Source of the DNA: JAXMHN01 sp964578605
GTDB lineage: Bacteria > Verrucomicrobiota > Verrucomicrobiia > Limisphaerales > SIBE01
Reading direction: 5' to 3'
Assembly (NCBI GenBank): GCA_964578605.1
Contig: CAZODO010000010.1
Location: 1 to 64,000 of the forward strand
Length of the DNA: 64,000 nt
The position numbers and the translations under genes were made by a program. Positions within the stretch are counted from its first letter, which is position 1; the number at the start of each line of letters is the position of its first letter. The notes under the pieces were generated by a model. That model was given only the letters and a program-made list of their open reading frames with translations. It was not told the DNA's origin and did not search any database. Positions 8,543 through 16,697 of the stretch are shown one piece after another.

Positions 8543-9115
8543 TCATGGTATGAGATACCCCTCCAACTTCTCACCTGTGGCGCCGTTCTCGAATTGCCAC
8601 CGGCCCATCGCCGCCGCTTCGAAGCGCCAGCCAACTGGCGGCGGCTGATCCGAATCGAGGCAGGCGGAAAGGTGCAGCCAAAGGAACCTGGGCCGCGGCG
8701 CTCCGCGTCCTGAGAACGTGCGGTCGTTCGCTCCGAAAGTGATCTGCCATCGGTCCCTAGTTCGGCAGGCTGTCACCAACTGAAAGGGCGGCTTGGCGAA
8801 TTGCACGAAGGCCCGACCGGACGGGTGACTCGCGACCAAGAGTTCGCCCGCCAGATCCGGCTTGCCCTTGGCCGGACGCCAGACGGCCTGCCCTTCCCGG
8901 ACAGACCACCCTGGCGCGGACAGATCCACTCTCAGGCCGGTCCGAGGGGCGGCGCAACCGGCGGCCAGAGCTAGACACACCCCGCAGACGAGGCTGGCTC
9001 CCCGACGACAAAGGAGTCTCCAATGCGGCACAGCCGGAGAGGCCTTTACCCTTTCCCCGAAGAGGGCCCCAGGGAACACCAGGCTCCGGAGTTGCGCATT
9101 TCCCGGTGTTGTCAT
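8543..9115 (-). CDS. Putative lipoprotein of the exporter cassette
   Basis: I do not recognise a named family. The sequence contains a clear lipoprotein signal, 'LVCGVCLALAAGC', then about 140 residues of beta-rich sequence ('AVWRPAKGKPDLAGELLVAS', 'GRAFVQFAKPPFQLVTA', 'RFLWLHLSACL'). The ATG at 9115 leaves a long N-region. A GTG at 9031 would place the signal peptide right at the N-terminus and is attractive. The stop lies 67 bp before the exporter start on the same strand. Aryl-polyene clusters carry a small lipoprotein beside the exporter and LolA, so a role in the same envelope-lipid pathway is inferred from position only. Confidence 0.55.
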   Translation of the reverse strand: MTTPGNAQLRSLVFPGALFGERVKASPAVPHWRLLCRRGASLVCGVCLALAAGCAAPRTGLRVDLSAPGWSVREGQAVWRPAKGKPDLAGELLVASHPSGRAFVQFAKPPFQLVTACRTRDRWQITFGANDRTFSGRGAPRPRFLWLHLSACLDSDQPPPVGWRFEAAAMGRWQFENGATGEKLEGYLIP

Positions 9116-9163
9116 AAAGTCTCGCCTCCGTAAGTCGGACAGGCGTTCATAGGCATGGGTGAA

Positions 9164-9237
9164 GATTGAACAGGTTAGGCGCTGCTTGTCAAAAGCCACG
9201 GAGCCTCTTGACAAAGGGCGCGGTTACCTTTTAACCA
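9164..9237. promoter_or_regulatory. Candidate divergent promoters between the lipid cassette and the ABC operon
   Basis: On the plus strand TTGACA at 9208-9213 is followed after 17 nt by TTAACC, a weak -10, some 70 nt before the ABC ATPase start. On the minus strand TTGACA at 9192-9187 is followed after 17 nt by TCAATC. Both -35 boxes are perfect and both -10 boxes poor, so these are candidates only. Confidence 0.35.
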
Positions 9238-9309
9238 AATGCCCGATCAACTCGCCTTAGCGATGCGGGTTGACGCAGTCTGGCGTCCGGAAACAACAAT
9301 TAGACTGGA

Positions 9310-10275
9310 ATGATCAAAGTCAAGAATCTGACCAAAGCGTTTGGTCCGAAACTGGCAGTGAACAACGTTTCGTTTTCCGTCGAGCGAGGCGAAGTTCTCG
9401 GGTTTCTCGGACCGAACGGTGCCGGAAAATCGACTTCCATGCGCATGATCACAGGCTTCATTCCCCCCACCTCAGGATCCGTTAGCATCGGGGGGCATGA
9501 TGTCGTGGAAGACCCGATCCCCGCCAAGCGGTTGATCGGCTATCTCCCGGAGAATGCGCCCGCCTACACCGACATGACGGTTTATGGCTTCCTCAATTTC
9601 GCTGCGGAGTTGCGCGGCCTGCGAGGGGACGCCAAGAAACAGGCGGTTCATCGCGCGGTGGAAATGTGCTTCCTTGAATCCGTGCTTCACCAGAGCATCG
9701 ACACCCTCTCCAAAGGCTTTCGACACCGCACCTGCCTTGCCCAATCCGTTATTCACGATCCCGACGTGCTGATCCTGGACGAACCGACTGACGGCCTGGA
9801 TCCGAACCAGAAACACGAGGTTCGCTCCCTTATCAAGCGCATGGGCGAACGCAAGGCCATCGTGTTCTCGACCCACATCCTCGAGGAGGTCGAAGCCGCC
9901 TGCACCCGGGCAATCATCATTGACCGAGGACAGATCGTGGCCAACGGCACGCCTTCCGAGCTCAAGGCCCGGTCTGATATCTCCGGCGCCGTCCGGTTGC
10001 GGGTCGTCGGTGTCCCCACCGTTACGGTGACCCAGCGCCTGGCACTTCTGCCGACCGTCCGCAAAAGCACGGTCCTGCGCGAGGACGCCTCTGCGAGCGC
10101 CATCCGGGTGTTCCCGCAGCCCAATTGCCATAATGGCGACCTGGCGCGGAGCATTTCCGAGGTCGTGCTGAAGGAAGGATGGAAGATTGAGGAACTGCAC
10201 ACCGAAGAAGGCCGGCTGGACGAGGTCTTCCGGGGCATCACGCTTTCAGACACGATTAAGGAGGAACGGAAATGA
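9310..10275 (+). CDS. ABC transporter ATP-binding protein, GldA-like
   Basis: This is a 321-aa ABC ATPase with Walker A 'GPNGAGKST', signature 'LSKGFRHR' (the Lys variant seen in GldA-type ATPases), Walker B 'VLILDEPTDGLDP' and the switch His in 'FSTHILEEVE'. The C-terminal about 100 residues form the extra domain of ABC-2 exporters. It is the first gene of a four-gene run (ATPase, permease, GldG-like, DUF4340) and its stop overlaps the permease start (ATGA at 10272). In Bacteroidota the homologous GldAFG set is needed for gliding. In other phyla the same set occurs without gliding genes, so the substrate is unknown here. Confidence 0.9.
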   Translation: MIKVKNLTKAFGPKLAVNNVSFSVERGEVLGFLGPNGAGKSTSMRMITGFIPPTSGSVSIGGHDVVEDPIPAKRLIGYLPENAPAYTDMTVYGFLNFAAELRGLRGDAKKQAVHRAVEMCFLESVLHQSIDTLSKGFRHRTCLAQSVIHDPDVLILDEPTDGLDPNQKHEVRSLIKRMGERKAIVFSTHILEEVEAACTRAIIIDRGQIVANGTPSELKARSDISGAVRLRVVGVPTVTVTQRLALLPTVRKSTVLREDASASAIRVFPQPNCHNGDLARSISEVVLKEGWKIEELHTEEGRLDEVFRGITLSDTIKEERK

Positions 10276-11024
10276 ACACCGCTTTTCGGAATATTACGAC
10301 CATTGCCAAACGCGAGCTGAGCGGTTACTTCGCCTCGCCAGTGGCCTATGTTTTCATCGTCATCTTCCTGCTCCTCGTGGGCTTCTTCACGTTCATGCTC
10401 GGTTTCTTCTTTGAGCGAGGCGAAGCGTCGCTCAGAGAGTCGTTCTTTCTTTGGCATCCGTGGCTGTACCTGTTCCTGGTCCCCGCGGTTGGCATGCGGC
10501 TCTGGTCCGAAGAACGGCGCCAGGGAACGATGGAACTGCTGCTGACCATGCCGATCACTTCCTGGCAGGCGATTGTCGGAAAGTTCCTGGCATCTTGGCT
10601 CTTCCTCGGGCTTGCGTTGGTGCTGACCTTTCCGGTGGTGCTCACGGTCAATTACCTTGGCGATCCCGATAACGGCGTGATCTTCGGCGCGTATGTGGGC
10701 AGTTTCCTTTTGGCGGGAGCCTATCTGGCGATCAGTTGCATCACGTCCGCCATGACGCGCAACCAGGTGATTAGCTTTATCCTTTCCGTGGTTGTTTGTC
10801 TGTTCCTGATCCTGGCCGGATGGCCGCCCGTCACGCGGATGTTCGAGAACCTCGTCGACAGCCCTCGCCTTGTGGAAGCGGTGGCGGCCTTCAGCGTTAT
10901 GACCCATTTCGACGGCTTTCAACGCGGCGTGATTGGCACGCGCGACGTGATCTTCTTCCTTGCGATGATCGGCTTTTCTCTCTTCACAACGAGCGTGATC
11001 ATACGCGCGCATCGGGTTGGATAA
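10272..11024 (+). CDS. ABC-2 type permease, GldF-like
   Basis: This is a 250-aa integral membrane protein with six predicted helices. The first is 'SPVAYVFIVIFLLLVGFFTFMLGFFF', and the last is 'VIFFLAMIGFSLFTTSVII'. The early motif 'KRELSGYFASPVAYVF' and 'RLWSEERRQGTMELLLTMPI' are characteristic of GldF/NosY-type permeases. It overlaps the ATPase stop by 4 nt. It pairs with the upstream ATPase to form the inner-membrane export unit. Confidence 0.88.
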   Translation: MNTAFRNITTIAKRELSGYFASPVAYVFIVIFLLLVGFFTFMLGFFFERGEASLRESFFLWHPWLYLFLVPAVGMRLWSEERRQGTMELLLTMPITSWQAIVGKFLASWLFLGLALVLTFPVVLTVNYLGDPDNGVIFGAYVGSFLLAGAYLAISCITSAMTRNQVISFILSVVVCLFLILAGWPPVTRMFENLVDSPRLVEAVAAFSVMTHFDGFQRGVIGTRDVIFFLAMIGFSLFTTSVIIRAHRVG

Positions 11025-11060
11025 AGGCGCCAAGTTTAAACCTCTTTCGCACTCAGTTTT

Positions 11061-12971
11061 ATGAAACAAAAGAGACAGCTCGAGACCTTCCTGTTCTCCG
11101 CGGCCGGCGTGGCCGTGATGTTCCTGATCGTGGTCGCGGTCTACATCATCGCTGGCGTGGTCAGAACGCGCTTTGACCTTACCCAAGAGAAGCTTTACAC
11201 CCTCTCTGCAGGCACCAGGAACATTCTCCAGAAGTTGGATACGCCCGTCGAAATCCGCTTTTACTGCACGCAGGATTCCAAGGAGATGCCCATCATGCTT
11301 AAGACCTATGCCGACCGGGTGGAGGACCTCCTGAACGAGTATAGGAAGCACGCGCGCGGTAATCTCATCGTCAAGAAGCTCGATCCCAAGCCCGATTCAG
11401 ACGCCGAAGACTCCGCGAACCTCGATGGTGTGGAAGGCGCTGCCCTGAATATGGCAGCCGATAAGGTTTACCTGGGCATCTCCGTCAGCCAACTGGACTC
11501 AAAGGTAGCCATCCCGTTCCTGGCGCCGGAGCGCGAACGCCTGCTTGAATACGATATTTCACGCGCCATCTCCCGTGTGATCTCGCCGGCCAAGCCGATC
11601 GTCGGCGTGATGTCGTCGCTCCCTATGATGGGCGAAATGAACCCGATGATGATGCGCATGGGCCAAATGCAGCGTCAGGAACCCTGGGTGGTCGTGAGCG
11701 AACTCAAGCGGGACTTCGATGTCCGGTCGCTTGAGATGACCGTCGACGAGATTCCAGCGGATATCAAGGTTCTCGTCCTGGTGCATCCGAAGGGGATTAC
11801 TGACAAGGCTCAATATGCTCTCGACCAATTCGTCCTGCGGGGAGGCAAACTCGTCGCGTTCCTCGATCCGTATTCCTTTGTCGATAGCCGGAACACGCCG
11901 GGAATGAACCCGATGCAGGCGGCCCAGATCCCTGGGTCGAATCTCGAGAAGCTGTTGAAGGCCTGGGGCCTCAACTTCGATAGCAACAAGGTCGTCGCCG
12001 ACATGATCTTCAAGACCATGATCAATCGCGGCGATAACCGCCCTGAATCTGCTCCGGCGGTGCTATCGCTCACCCACGAGGCGCTCGATCGCAATGATGT
12101 GGTCACCAGCGAGATCGATAACGCCTTGATTCCCTTCGCCGGGGCGTTCACGGGCACTCCCGTCGATGGGCTCACCCAAACCGTTCTCATTCATAGCAGC
12201 AAGGACTCACAGCTGGTTGACCGTTTTATGGTCGATATGATGGGCGAGCAGACGAACAAAGACTTCGTCTCTTCGGGCAAGGAGCACGCCATCGCCGTCC
12301 GGCTAACGGGCAAGTTCAAGACCGCTTTTCCCGAGGGCAAACCCAAGGACAGCGCGGAAGACAAGGACGCGGCGAAGCCCGAGACTGCCGCGGGCACCTC
12401 CCTCAAAGAGTCCACCGCCGACGGAGCGGTCATCCTGGTGGGCGATTCCGACTTCCTTTACGACAGCTTTGCCGTGTCGATCCAATCGTTCCTCGGCCAG
12501 CGCTTCATCCAGCCGCGCAACAGCAACCTCAACCTGGTGCAGAACATGGTGGAGCAACTGGCCGGCGACAGCAACCTGATCGCTGTCCGCAGCCGCGCTA
12601 CCATGAACCGTCCGTTCACCCTCGTGCGCAAGATGCAGAAGGAAGCCGAAGACCGCTATCGCAGCAAGATCAAGGACCTTGAGCAGAGCTTGCAGGAAGC
12701 GCAAACCCGGCTTAACGAACTGCAAAAGAACAAGGAAAGCGGTCAGCGCTTTATCCTCTCGGCTGAGCAGCAACAGGAAATCAAGAACTTCCAGCGGAAA
12801 GAGGCGGAGGTGAAGAAGGAGTTGAAGGAAGTGCGCAAGAACTTGCGGCAGGATATCGACTCCCTCGAAAACCGGCTCAAGTGGATCAATATCGCGGGGA
12901 TGCCCTTCCTGGTAGCCATCTCTGGCGTTTCCCTCGCGCTTATCAAGAAAAAGAAAACGGCTGCAAAATGA
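11061..12971 (+). CDS. GldG-family auxiliary component of the ABC exporter
   Basis: This is a 636-aa protein with an N-terminal membrane anchor (AAGVAVMFLIVVAVYIIAGV), a GldG-type extracytoplasmic domain opening 'TRFDLTQEKLYTLSAGTRNIL', a Met-rich loop (MMGEMNPMMMRMGQMQR), a coiled coil at roughly residues 540-605 and a C-terminal helix (MPFLVAISGVSLALIKKKK). The two ends would be anchored in the inner membrane with the large middle outside. It sits 36 bp after the permease and its stop overlaps the next start (ATGA, 12968-12971). The family is annotated as ABC-associated gliding-motility auxiliary proteins; the biochemical role is not established. Confidence 0.85.
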   Translation: MKQKRQLETFLFSAAGVAVMFLIVVAVYIIAGVVRTRFDLTQEKLYTLSAGTRNILQKLDTPVEIRFYCTQDSKEMPIMLKTYADRVEDLLNEYRKHARGNLIVKKLDPKPDSDAEDSANLDGVEGAALNMAADKVYLGISVSQLDSKVAIPFLAPERERLLEYDISRAISRVISPAKPIVGVMSSLPMMGEMNPMMMRMGQMQRQEPWVVVSELKRDFDVRSLEMTVDEIPADIKVLVLVHPKGITDKAQYALDQFVLRGGKLVAFLDPYSFVDSRNTPGMNPMQAAQIPGSNLEKLLKAWGLNFDSNKVVADMIFKTMINRGDNRPESAPAVLSLTHEALDRNDVVTSEIDNALIPFAGAFTGTPVDGLTQTVLIHSSKDSQLVDRFMVDMMGEQTNKDFVSSGKEHAIAVRLTGKFKTAFPEGKPKDSAEDKDAAKPETAAGTSLKESTADGAVILVGDSDFLYDSFAVSIQSFLGQRFIQPRNSNLNLVQNMVEQLAGDSNLIAVRSRATMNRPFTLVRKMQKEAEDRYRSKIKDLEQSLQEAQTRLNELQKNKESGQRFILSAEQQQEIKNFQRKEAEVKKELKEVRKNLRQDIDSLENRLKWINIAGMPFLVAISGVSLALIKKKKTAAK

Positions 12972-14233
12972 ATCGCAAACAACTCATTACCCTCCTCATT
13001 GCAGGCCTCGTGATTGGCGGGCTCGGCGTGTTCGTCTATAACCGCAAGGCGGCTTCCTGGAAGCCCACCGACCAGGCATCGGGAAAGGAGATCCTGCCGA
13101 ACTTCCCCCTGAACGACATTGTTCAGGTCACCATCAAGGAACCCACGAACGAAGTCTCTCTCGCAAAGGTCGACGATCAGTGGAAGGTCCAGGAACGATG
13201 GAATTATCCCGCCAACTTCTCGGAAGTCCGTGATTTGCTCAGGACGATCTGGGAGCTGAAAGGGGTGCAATCGTTAAAGATCGGCCCGTCTCAATACGCC
13301 CGAATGCAGCTCGTGCCGCCCGGCAAAGATGGTGGCACCAATACGGCCACGCTGGTCACGTTCAAAGACAAGGGTGGCAAGGAAGGCTACTCCCTGTTGC
13401 TCGGCAAGAAGGCCACGCGCGATTCCGGATCCGCCTCGCCGATGGGCGGGGATTACCCCGTCGGCCGGTACGTGGCTCGCTCTGACAACCCGCAGACCGT
13501 TTGGCTAGTGTCCGAAACCTTCTCGAATGTCGAGGCCAAGCCCGACCGCTGGCTTAACAAAGAAGACTTTTTCAAGGTCGAAAAGCTCCGCTCGATCTCC
13601 GTGACGCACCCGGGCGGGACCAATACCTGGACCCTGGTTCGCGAGAAAGAAGGTGGCGATCTCCAACTGGCCGACAAGAAAGAGGGCGACGAGTTCGACA
13701 AGAACAAAGCTTACAGCGCCGGCAACGCGCTCTCCTGGGCTAGCTTCACCGACGTTCTCAATCCCGAGGCTAAGGCCGAAGAAATCGGCCTCGACAACCC
13801 TGTGGTCGCCAAACTGGAGACGTTCGACAACTTCGTTTATACCATCAAGACCGCGCAGGCCAAGGGCACCAACGAGAACGATTACACCCTGCAGATGAAC
13901 GTCCAGGCCAACCTCGTCAAAGAGCGCACCCCGGGCCCAGACGAGAAACCCGAGGATAAGGAGAAGCTCAATAAGGAATTTCAGGACAGCCTGAAAAAGC
14001 TCGAGGAAAAGCTCGCGAAAGAAAAGGCGTGCGAGAAGTGGACCTACCTCGTCTCCAAATATACGGTCGAACCTCTCCTCAAACCGCGGTCCGAGTTCAT
14101 GGCGGAGAAAAAGGCGGACGAACAGAAATCCGACACCACTCGCTCAAGCGCAACACCCCCTGCGCCCGCCGCGCCTCTCCCGGTGGCCACGGGCTTGCTC
14201 CCGGACGCGCCCCCGCCATTGCCCGAGGAGTAA
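12968..14233 (+). CDS. DUF4340 domain protein, fourth gene of the ABC operon
   Basis: This is a 421-aa protein. The ATG at 12968 was chosen because it overlaps the upstream TGA and starts a membrane anchor (ITLLIAGLVIGGLGVFVYN). The body is the DUF4340 repeat: 'VQVTIKEPTNEVSLAKVDDQWKV' then 'DRWLNKEDFFKVEKLRSISV'. It also has a charged helical stretch ('EDKEKLNKEFQDSLKKLEEKLAKE') and a Pro/Ala-rich tail. DUF4340 proteins regularly follow GldG-like genes and are probably periplasmic partners of the exporter. No terminator was identified after the gene; an oriented CCGAAATCCGA repeat begins at the stop codon. Confidence 0.85.
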   Translation: MNRKQLITLLIAGLVIGGLGVFVYNRKAASWKPTDQASGKEILPNFPLNDIVQVTIKEPTNEVSLAKVDDQWKVQERWNYPANFSEVRDLLRTIWELKGVQSLKIGPSQYARMQLVPPGKDGGTNTATLVTFKDKGGKEGYSLLLGKKATRDSGSASPMGGDYPVGRYVARSDNPQTVWLVSETFSNVEAKPDRWLNKEDFFKVEKLRSISVTHPGGTNTWTLVREKEGGDLQLADKKEGDEFDKNKAYSAGNALSWASFTDVLNPEAKAEEIGLDNPVVAKLETFDNFVYTIKTAQAKGTNENDYTLQMNVQANLVKERTPGPDEKPEDKEKLNKEFQDSLKKLEEKLAKEKACEKWTYLVSKYTVEPLLKPRSEFMAEKKADEQKSDTTRSSATPPAPAAPLPVATGLLPDAPPPLPEE

Positions 14234-14292
14234 ATCCGAAGCTCGAGCGCCGAAATCCGAAAGAAGTCCGAATTCCGAGGACCGAATCGGGC
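14232..14292 (+). repeat. Post-genic CCGAAATCCGA-type repeat, copy 1
   Basis: An irregular repeat of CCGAA/TCCGA words (GCCGAAATCCGAAAGAAGTC core) starts immediately after the DUF4340 stop. Related copies lie at 18239-18298, 23276-23342 and 60415-60441. All four read CCGAAATCCGA in the sense of the gene they follow. Confidence 0.7.
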
Positions 14293-14769
14293 GACGACTG
14301 TGGAGTGTGAGGGTTGGACGCTCATCGGTGGTGAGCCATACGCCGAGCCATTTTCACGGCGTCCCTGCCGGGACACTCTACTGATCTGCGTGAAAGGCAG
14401 CCCATTCGGTGACGACTCATGCTGACCGAGGCGGCCAGACCTGACGGATCGCCGAATGTTCACTCACGGCCGATCCTGGTTTAGCCGCTAACCTTTGCAG
14501 CTGTGACATTTACGCGGTTGCTGACAAATTGTCAGCAACCGCGAACGGAGTGCTGAGCGGATGAACGCTCGGACCGGTTTGTCAGCCATGCGCGGCCTTC
14601 CACAAATGGAAGGCATGGATTCTCCCTGGAACAGAACGGTTTATGTAACGACACAGGGCTTTTCGGTAATTCCATTCGAATAGCTCTTGGTTCAGGCCAA
14701 TGGTCTCGATGGCTCAATGATCCCCCTGCCGAAAGGGCGCCATTCGACAACGTAAAGGGTACCGTAAGG
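14293..14769. other. Intergenic region with a perfect palindrome, no gene seen
   Basis: No credible coding frame is present. It holds a perfect 31-nt palindrome (14513-14543) and a minor 7-bp hairpin (CCTTCCA..TGGAAGG, 14596-14613). It lies between the 3' ends of the DUF4340 gene (plus) and the toroid gene (minus), so it is a convergent gap. Confidence 0.6.
14513..14543. repeat. Perfect 31-nt palindrome (15-bp arms, 1-nt centre)
   Basis: The left arm CGCGGTTGCTGACAA (14513-14527) and the right arm TTGTCAGCAACCGCG (14529-14543) are exact reverse complements around a single A at 14528. There is no T-tract on either side, so it is not an ordinary Rho-independent terminator. A protein-binding or cruciform site between convergent genes is possible. 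Confidence 0.85.
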
Positions 14770-16173
14770 TCAACGGTGATAGTTGGATGTATCGGTGTAG
14801 ACGTGCCTTAATGCCTGGAGCACGGCGTGCATCTGGTGTTGGGTAACGTCGATACGGAGGGTTGGTTCGTTGCTCGCATTCAGAACCCCGCCCAGGGCCA
14901 ACGGATCATCGGTGGGATGCGACCTGAGGAAGGGATTTTGTTGCCACAAGGGACCGCCCACCTGCCAGCTCGTCAACTTGGCCAGGCCTTGGTCGATGGC
15001 CCATCCGAGGTCCGCGTGGGCGGCTTCGTCGCCCCGCTCGCGGGCGGCGGCAAACGCGGGAAGGATCCCTTCGAAGGCGTAACCGGTATTCCGTCCCCGT
15101 TGCATAACTCCATGGACATGCACCATCCACCAAGCGAGCGCCAGAAGGTAGTCATCCGCCATCGACGCGTGCTTCCATCCAGTGTCTCGATACTCCCAAA
15201 ATGCCATGCAGCTCCACTGGAAAAAGCCTTTGGTAAGGTCCGAGTCCGGAGCAAACCGCCACTGGTCGGTCGTGTAACTTTTGGCGAGTTCGAGGGCAGT
15301 ATCGTCGATCAGCGGGACGAGTCGGGAGTAGTCGAGATACTTTGCCGCCTTGATGAAACAAAGCAGTATTTCGCCGTCGGAGTAGGGGTTCCAGAGGCCT
15401 CCTTTAGTTTTTCGTTCGAGTGACCAGGAATCCGAAAAGTGCCGATTGGCCAGTCGCATCGATTCGAGGTGGCGGAGGTAGCCGTCCAAGGCTCGTTCGA
15501 GTCGCTGTCGGCGAGCGTCGGGGAGCTTTGTGGGTCCGTCCTTGGCGGTGCGCAGGTATTCGATGATCGCGAGAGCTGTGAGGGCCACCGTGCCCGATTT
15601 GCAGTCCAGGTCGCCGGCGTAGACGATGGCGAGCGAATCTTTCACATTGCCGGGAACCGTCTGGCGGAGGAAAAAGTCGAAACCCAACTCGAGCGAGCGG
15701 CGCAGTTCATCCGTGGGCTCATGATGGAACAACAAAGAAACGCTCCAGAGCGTGCCAGCCTGGCGCACGGCGTTGTCAGCCCAGTCGAGCTTTCGAGCCA
15801 CAAAATCGTAGGAGTAGTTGAAATTGCCGGCGGGTCTCTGGTTGTGGACCAGGTAAATCCGGCCGAGCCGAAGCGACTCTTCCAGGGTTTCCCGGGTGAG
15901 TTGTCGTTGGTATCCTGGGTGGGTTTCCCACGGTTGCCGACGAACCTGCCATTGAAGCCAGAGCGGGTATTCCTCGAGACTTGGACAGTGAGCCCTGAGG
16001 CCACCGTAAGCGCGCACCGCACTGGGAAGCCAGCCTTTGCCTTGGACGCCAAGGAGGTTGGCAATCCCGCCCCAGTGGCCTCGCCAACTTCTCGACCAGA
16101 GGACAGCTCCGAATCCACAAATGAGGAGGACGCCCAGGACAGCCGGAACGAGGGATCTTCCCGTCTGTTTCAT
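14770..16173 (-). CDS. Membrane-anchored predicted alpha/alpha-toroid protein (paralogue A)
   Basis: The product is 467 aa from the ATG at 16173, chosen because it begins a TM anchor (MKQTGRSLVPAVLGVLLICGF). The rest is all-helical with toroid-like repeats and should lie outside the cytoplasm. It is clearly related to the divergent gene at 16698: 'FNYSYD..VRQAGTLWSVSLL' versus 'FKYTVE..LRHAGTIYGMALY', 'YSDGEILLCF' versus 'YYPGEAILAL', and 'RIDVTQHQMHAVLQA' versus 'RIDYVQHALSALVGH'. The shared RxAGT and RIDxxQH motifs look like active-site or ligand positions. I cannot name the family; the six-hairpin toroid fold is inferred from the repeating helical pattern (glycosidases, epimerases and cyclases share it). 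Confidence 0.7.
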   Translation of the reverse strand: MKQTGRSLVPAVLGVLLICGFGAVLWSRSWRGHWGGIANLLGVQGKGWLPSAVRAYGGLRAHCPSLEEYPLWLQWQVRRQPWETHPGYQRQLTRETLEESLRLGRIYLVHNQRPAGNFNYSYDFVARKLDWADNAVRQAGTLWSVSLLFHHEPTDELRRSLELGFDFFLRQTVPGNVKDSLAIVYAGDLDCKSGTVALTALAIIEYLRTAKDGPTKLPDARRQRLERALDGYLRHLESMRLANRHFSDSWSLERKTKGGLWNPYSDGEILLCFIKAAKYLDYSRLVPLIDDTALELAKSYTTDQWRFAPDSDLTKGFFQWSCMAFWEYRDTGWKHASMADDYLLALAWWMVHVHGVMQRGRNTGYAFEGILPAFAAARERGDEAAHADLGWAIDQGLAKLTSWQVGGPLWQQNPFLRSHPTDDPLALGGVLNASNEPTLRIDVTQHQMHAVLQALRHVYTDTSNYHR

Positions 16174-16289
16174 TCTGGGACCATTCGCCTCGCCATAACG
16201 ATAACAAAGAAGGAGATCGGCAACACGCCGGATCTCCCTGAATTTGCGAAAAGTCGAGACTCTCGCGAGGCGACTTCGTGTTGCCTCAG

Positions 16290-16496
16290 TTACTTCTTCT
16301 TGAAGTAGAAGCGCAAACTGGCCAATCCTGCCACGGCGCAACCAGCCAGCATCGCGGTCGAACCGGAATCGGGCACCGTCCTGGGTGGAGGCGCTGCGAT
16401 ATCGTCATCATCGTCACCGATTTGGCCAAAGACTGCTGACCCAGATAGCAGCAGCAATGCGGAGGCGCACAGCAGCATGGCGATTTTCTTCGACAT
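16290..16496 (-). CDS. Minimal VPDSG-CTERM sorting-domain peptide
   Basis: This is a 68-aa protein with start ATG at 16496 and a good RBS (AAAGAGGG) just upstream. Residues 1-25 are a signal peptide (KKIAMLLCASALLLLSGSAVFG), then a very short acidic stretch (QIGDDDDDIAAPPPRT). A C-terminal VPDSG motif follows, with a hydrophobic helix and a basic end (RFYFKKK). VPDSG-CTERM is the verrucomicrobial variant of PEP-CTERM, processed by an exosortase-type enzyme. The mature part between signal and sorting motif is only about 15 residues, far shorter than usual cargo. It lies between the two divergent toroid genes. A peptide substrate or surface tag for those proteins is a guess from position. Confidence 0.85.
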   Translation of the reverse strand: MSKKIAMLLCASALLLLSGSAVFGQIGDDDDDIAAPPPRTVPDSGSTAMLAGCAVAGLASLRFYFKKK

Positions 16497-16697
16497 AGAG
16501 GATCCCTCTTTCTTAATAACCGACGTTAGTGTTTCGAACTGGTGCTCCAAACGAATCAATCTGACGCCCCGGGGATGTATCAGGGGGATTAGCGCCTGTC
16601 AAGCACAATATGAGCCGCCTTAAGGTAAACAACTTGCCGACCAAGCTCTTGCATTGACGACCCAAAGGTGGATACGCCAATAATGGCCTAAATCGGA

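Noticed and set aside
9753..11351. 532-codon minus-strand open frame across the ABC operon
   Set aside because: Highly charged, His/Glu-rich composition typical of antisense reading of GC-rich genes; the plus strand encodes three clear transporter genes.
14596..14613. CCTTCCA..TGGAAGG hairpin as a terminator
   Set aside because: Only 7 bp and no following T-tract in either direction.
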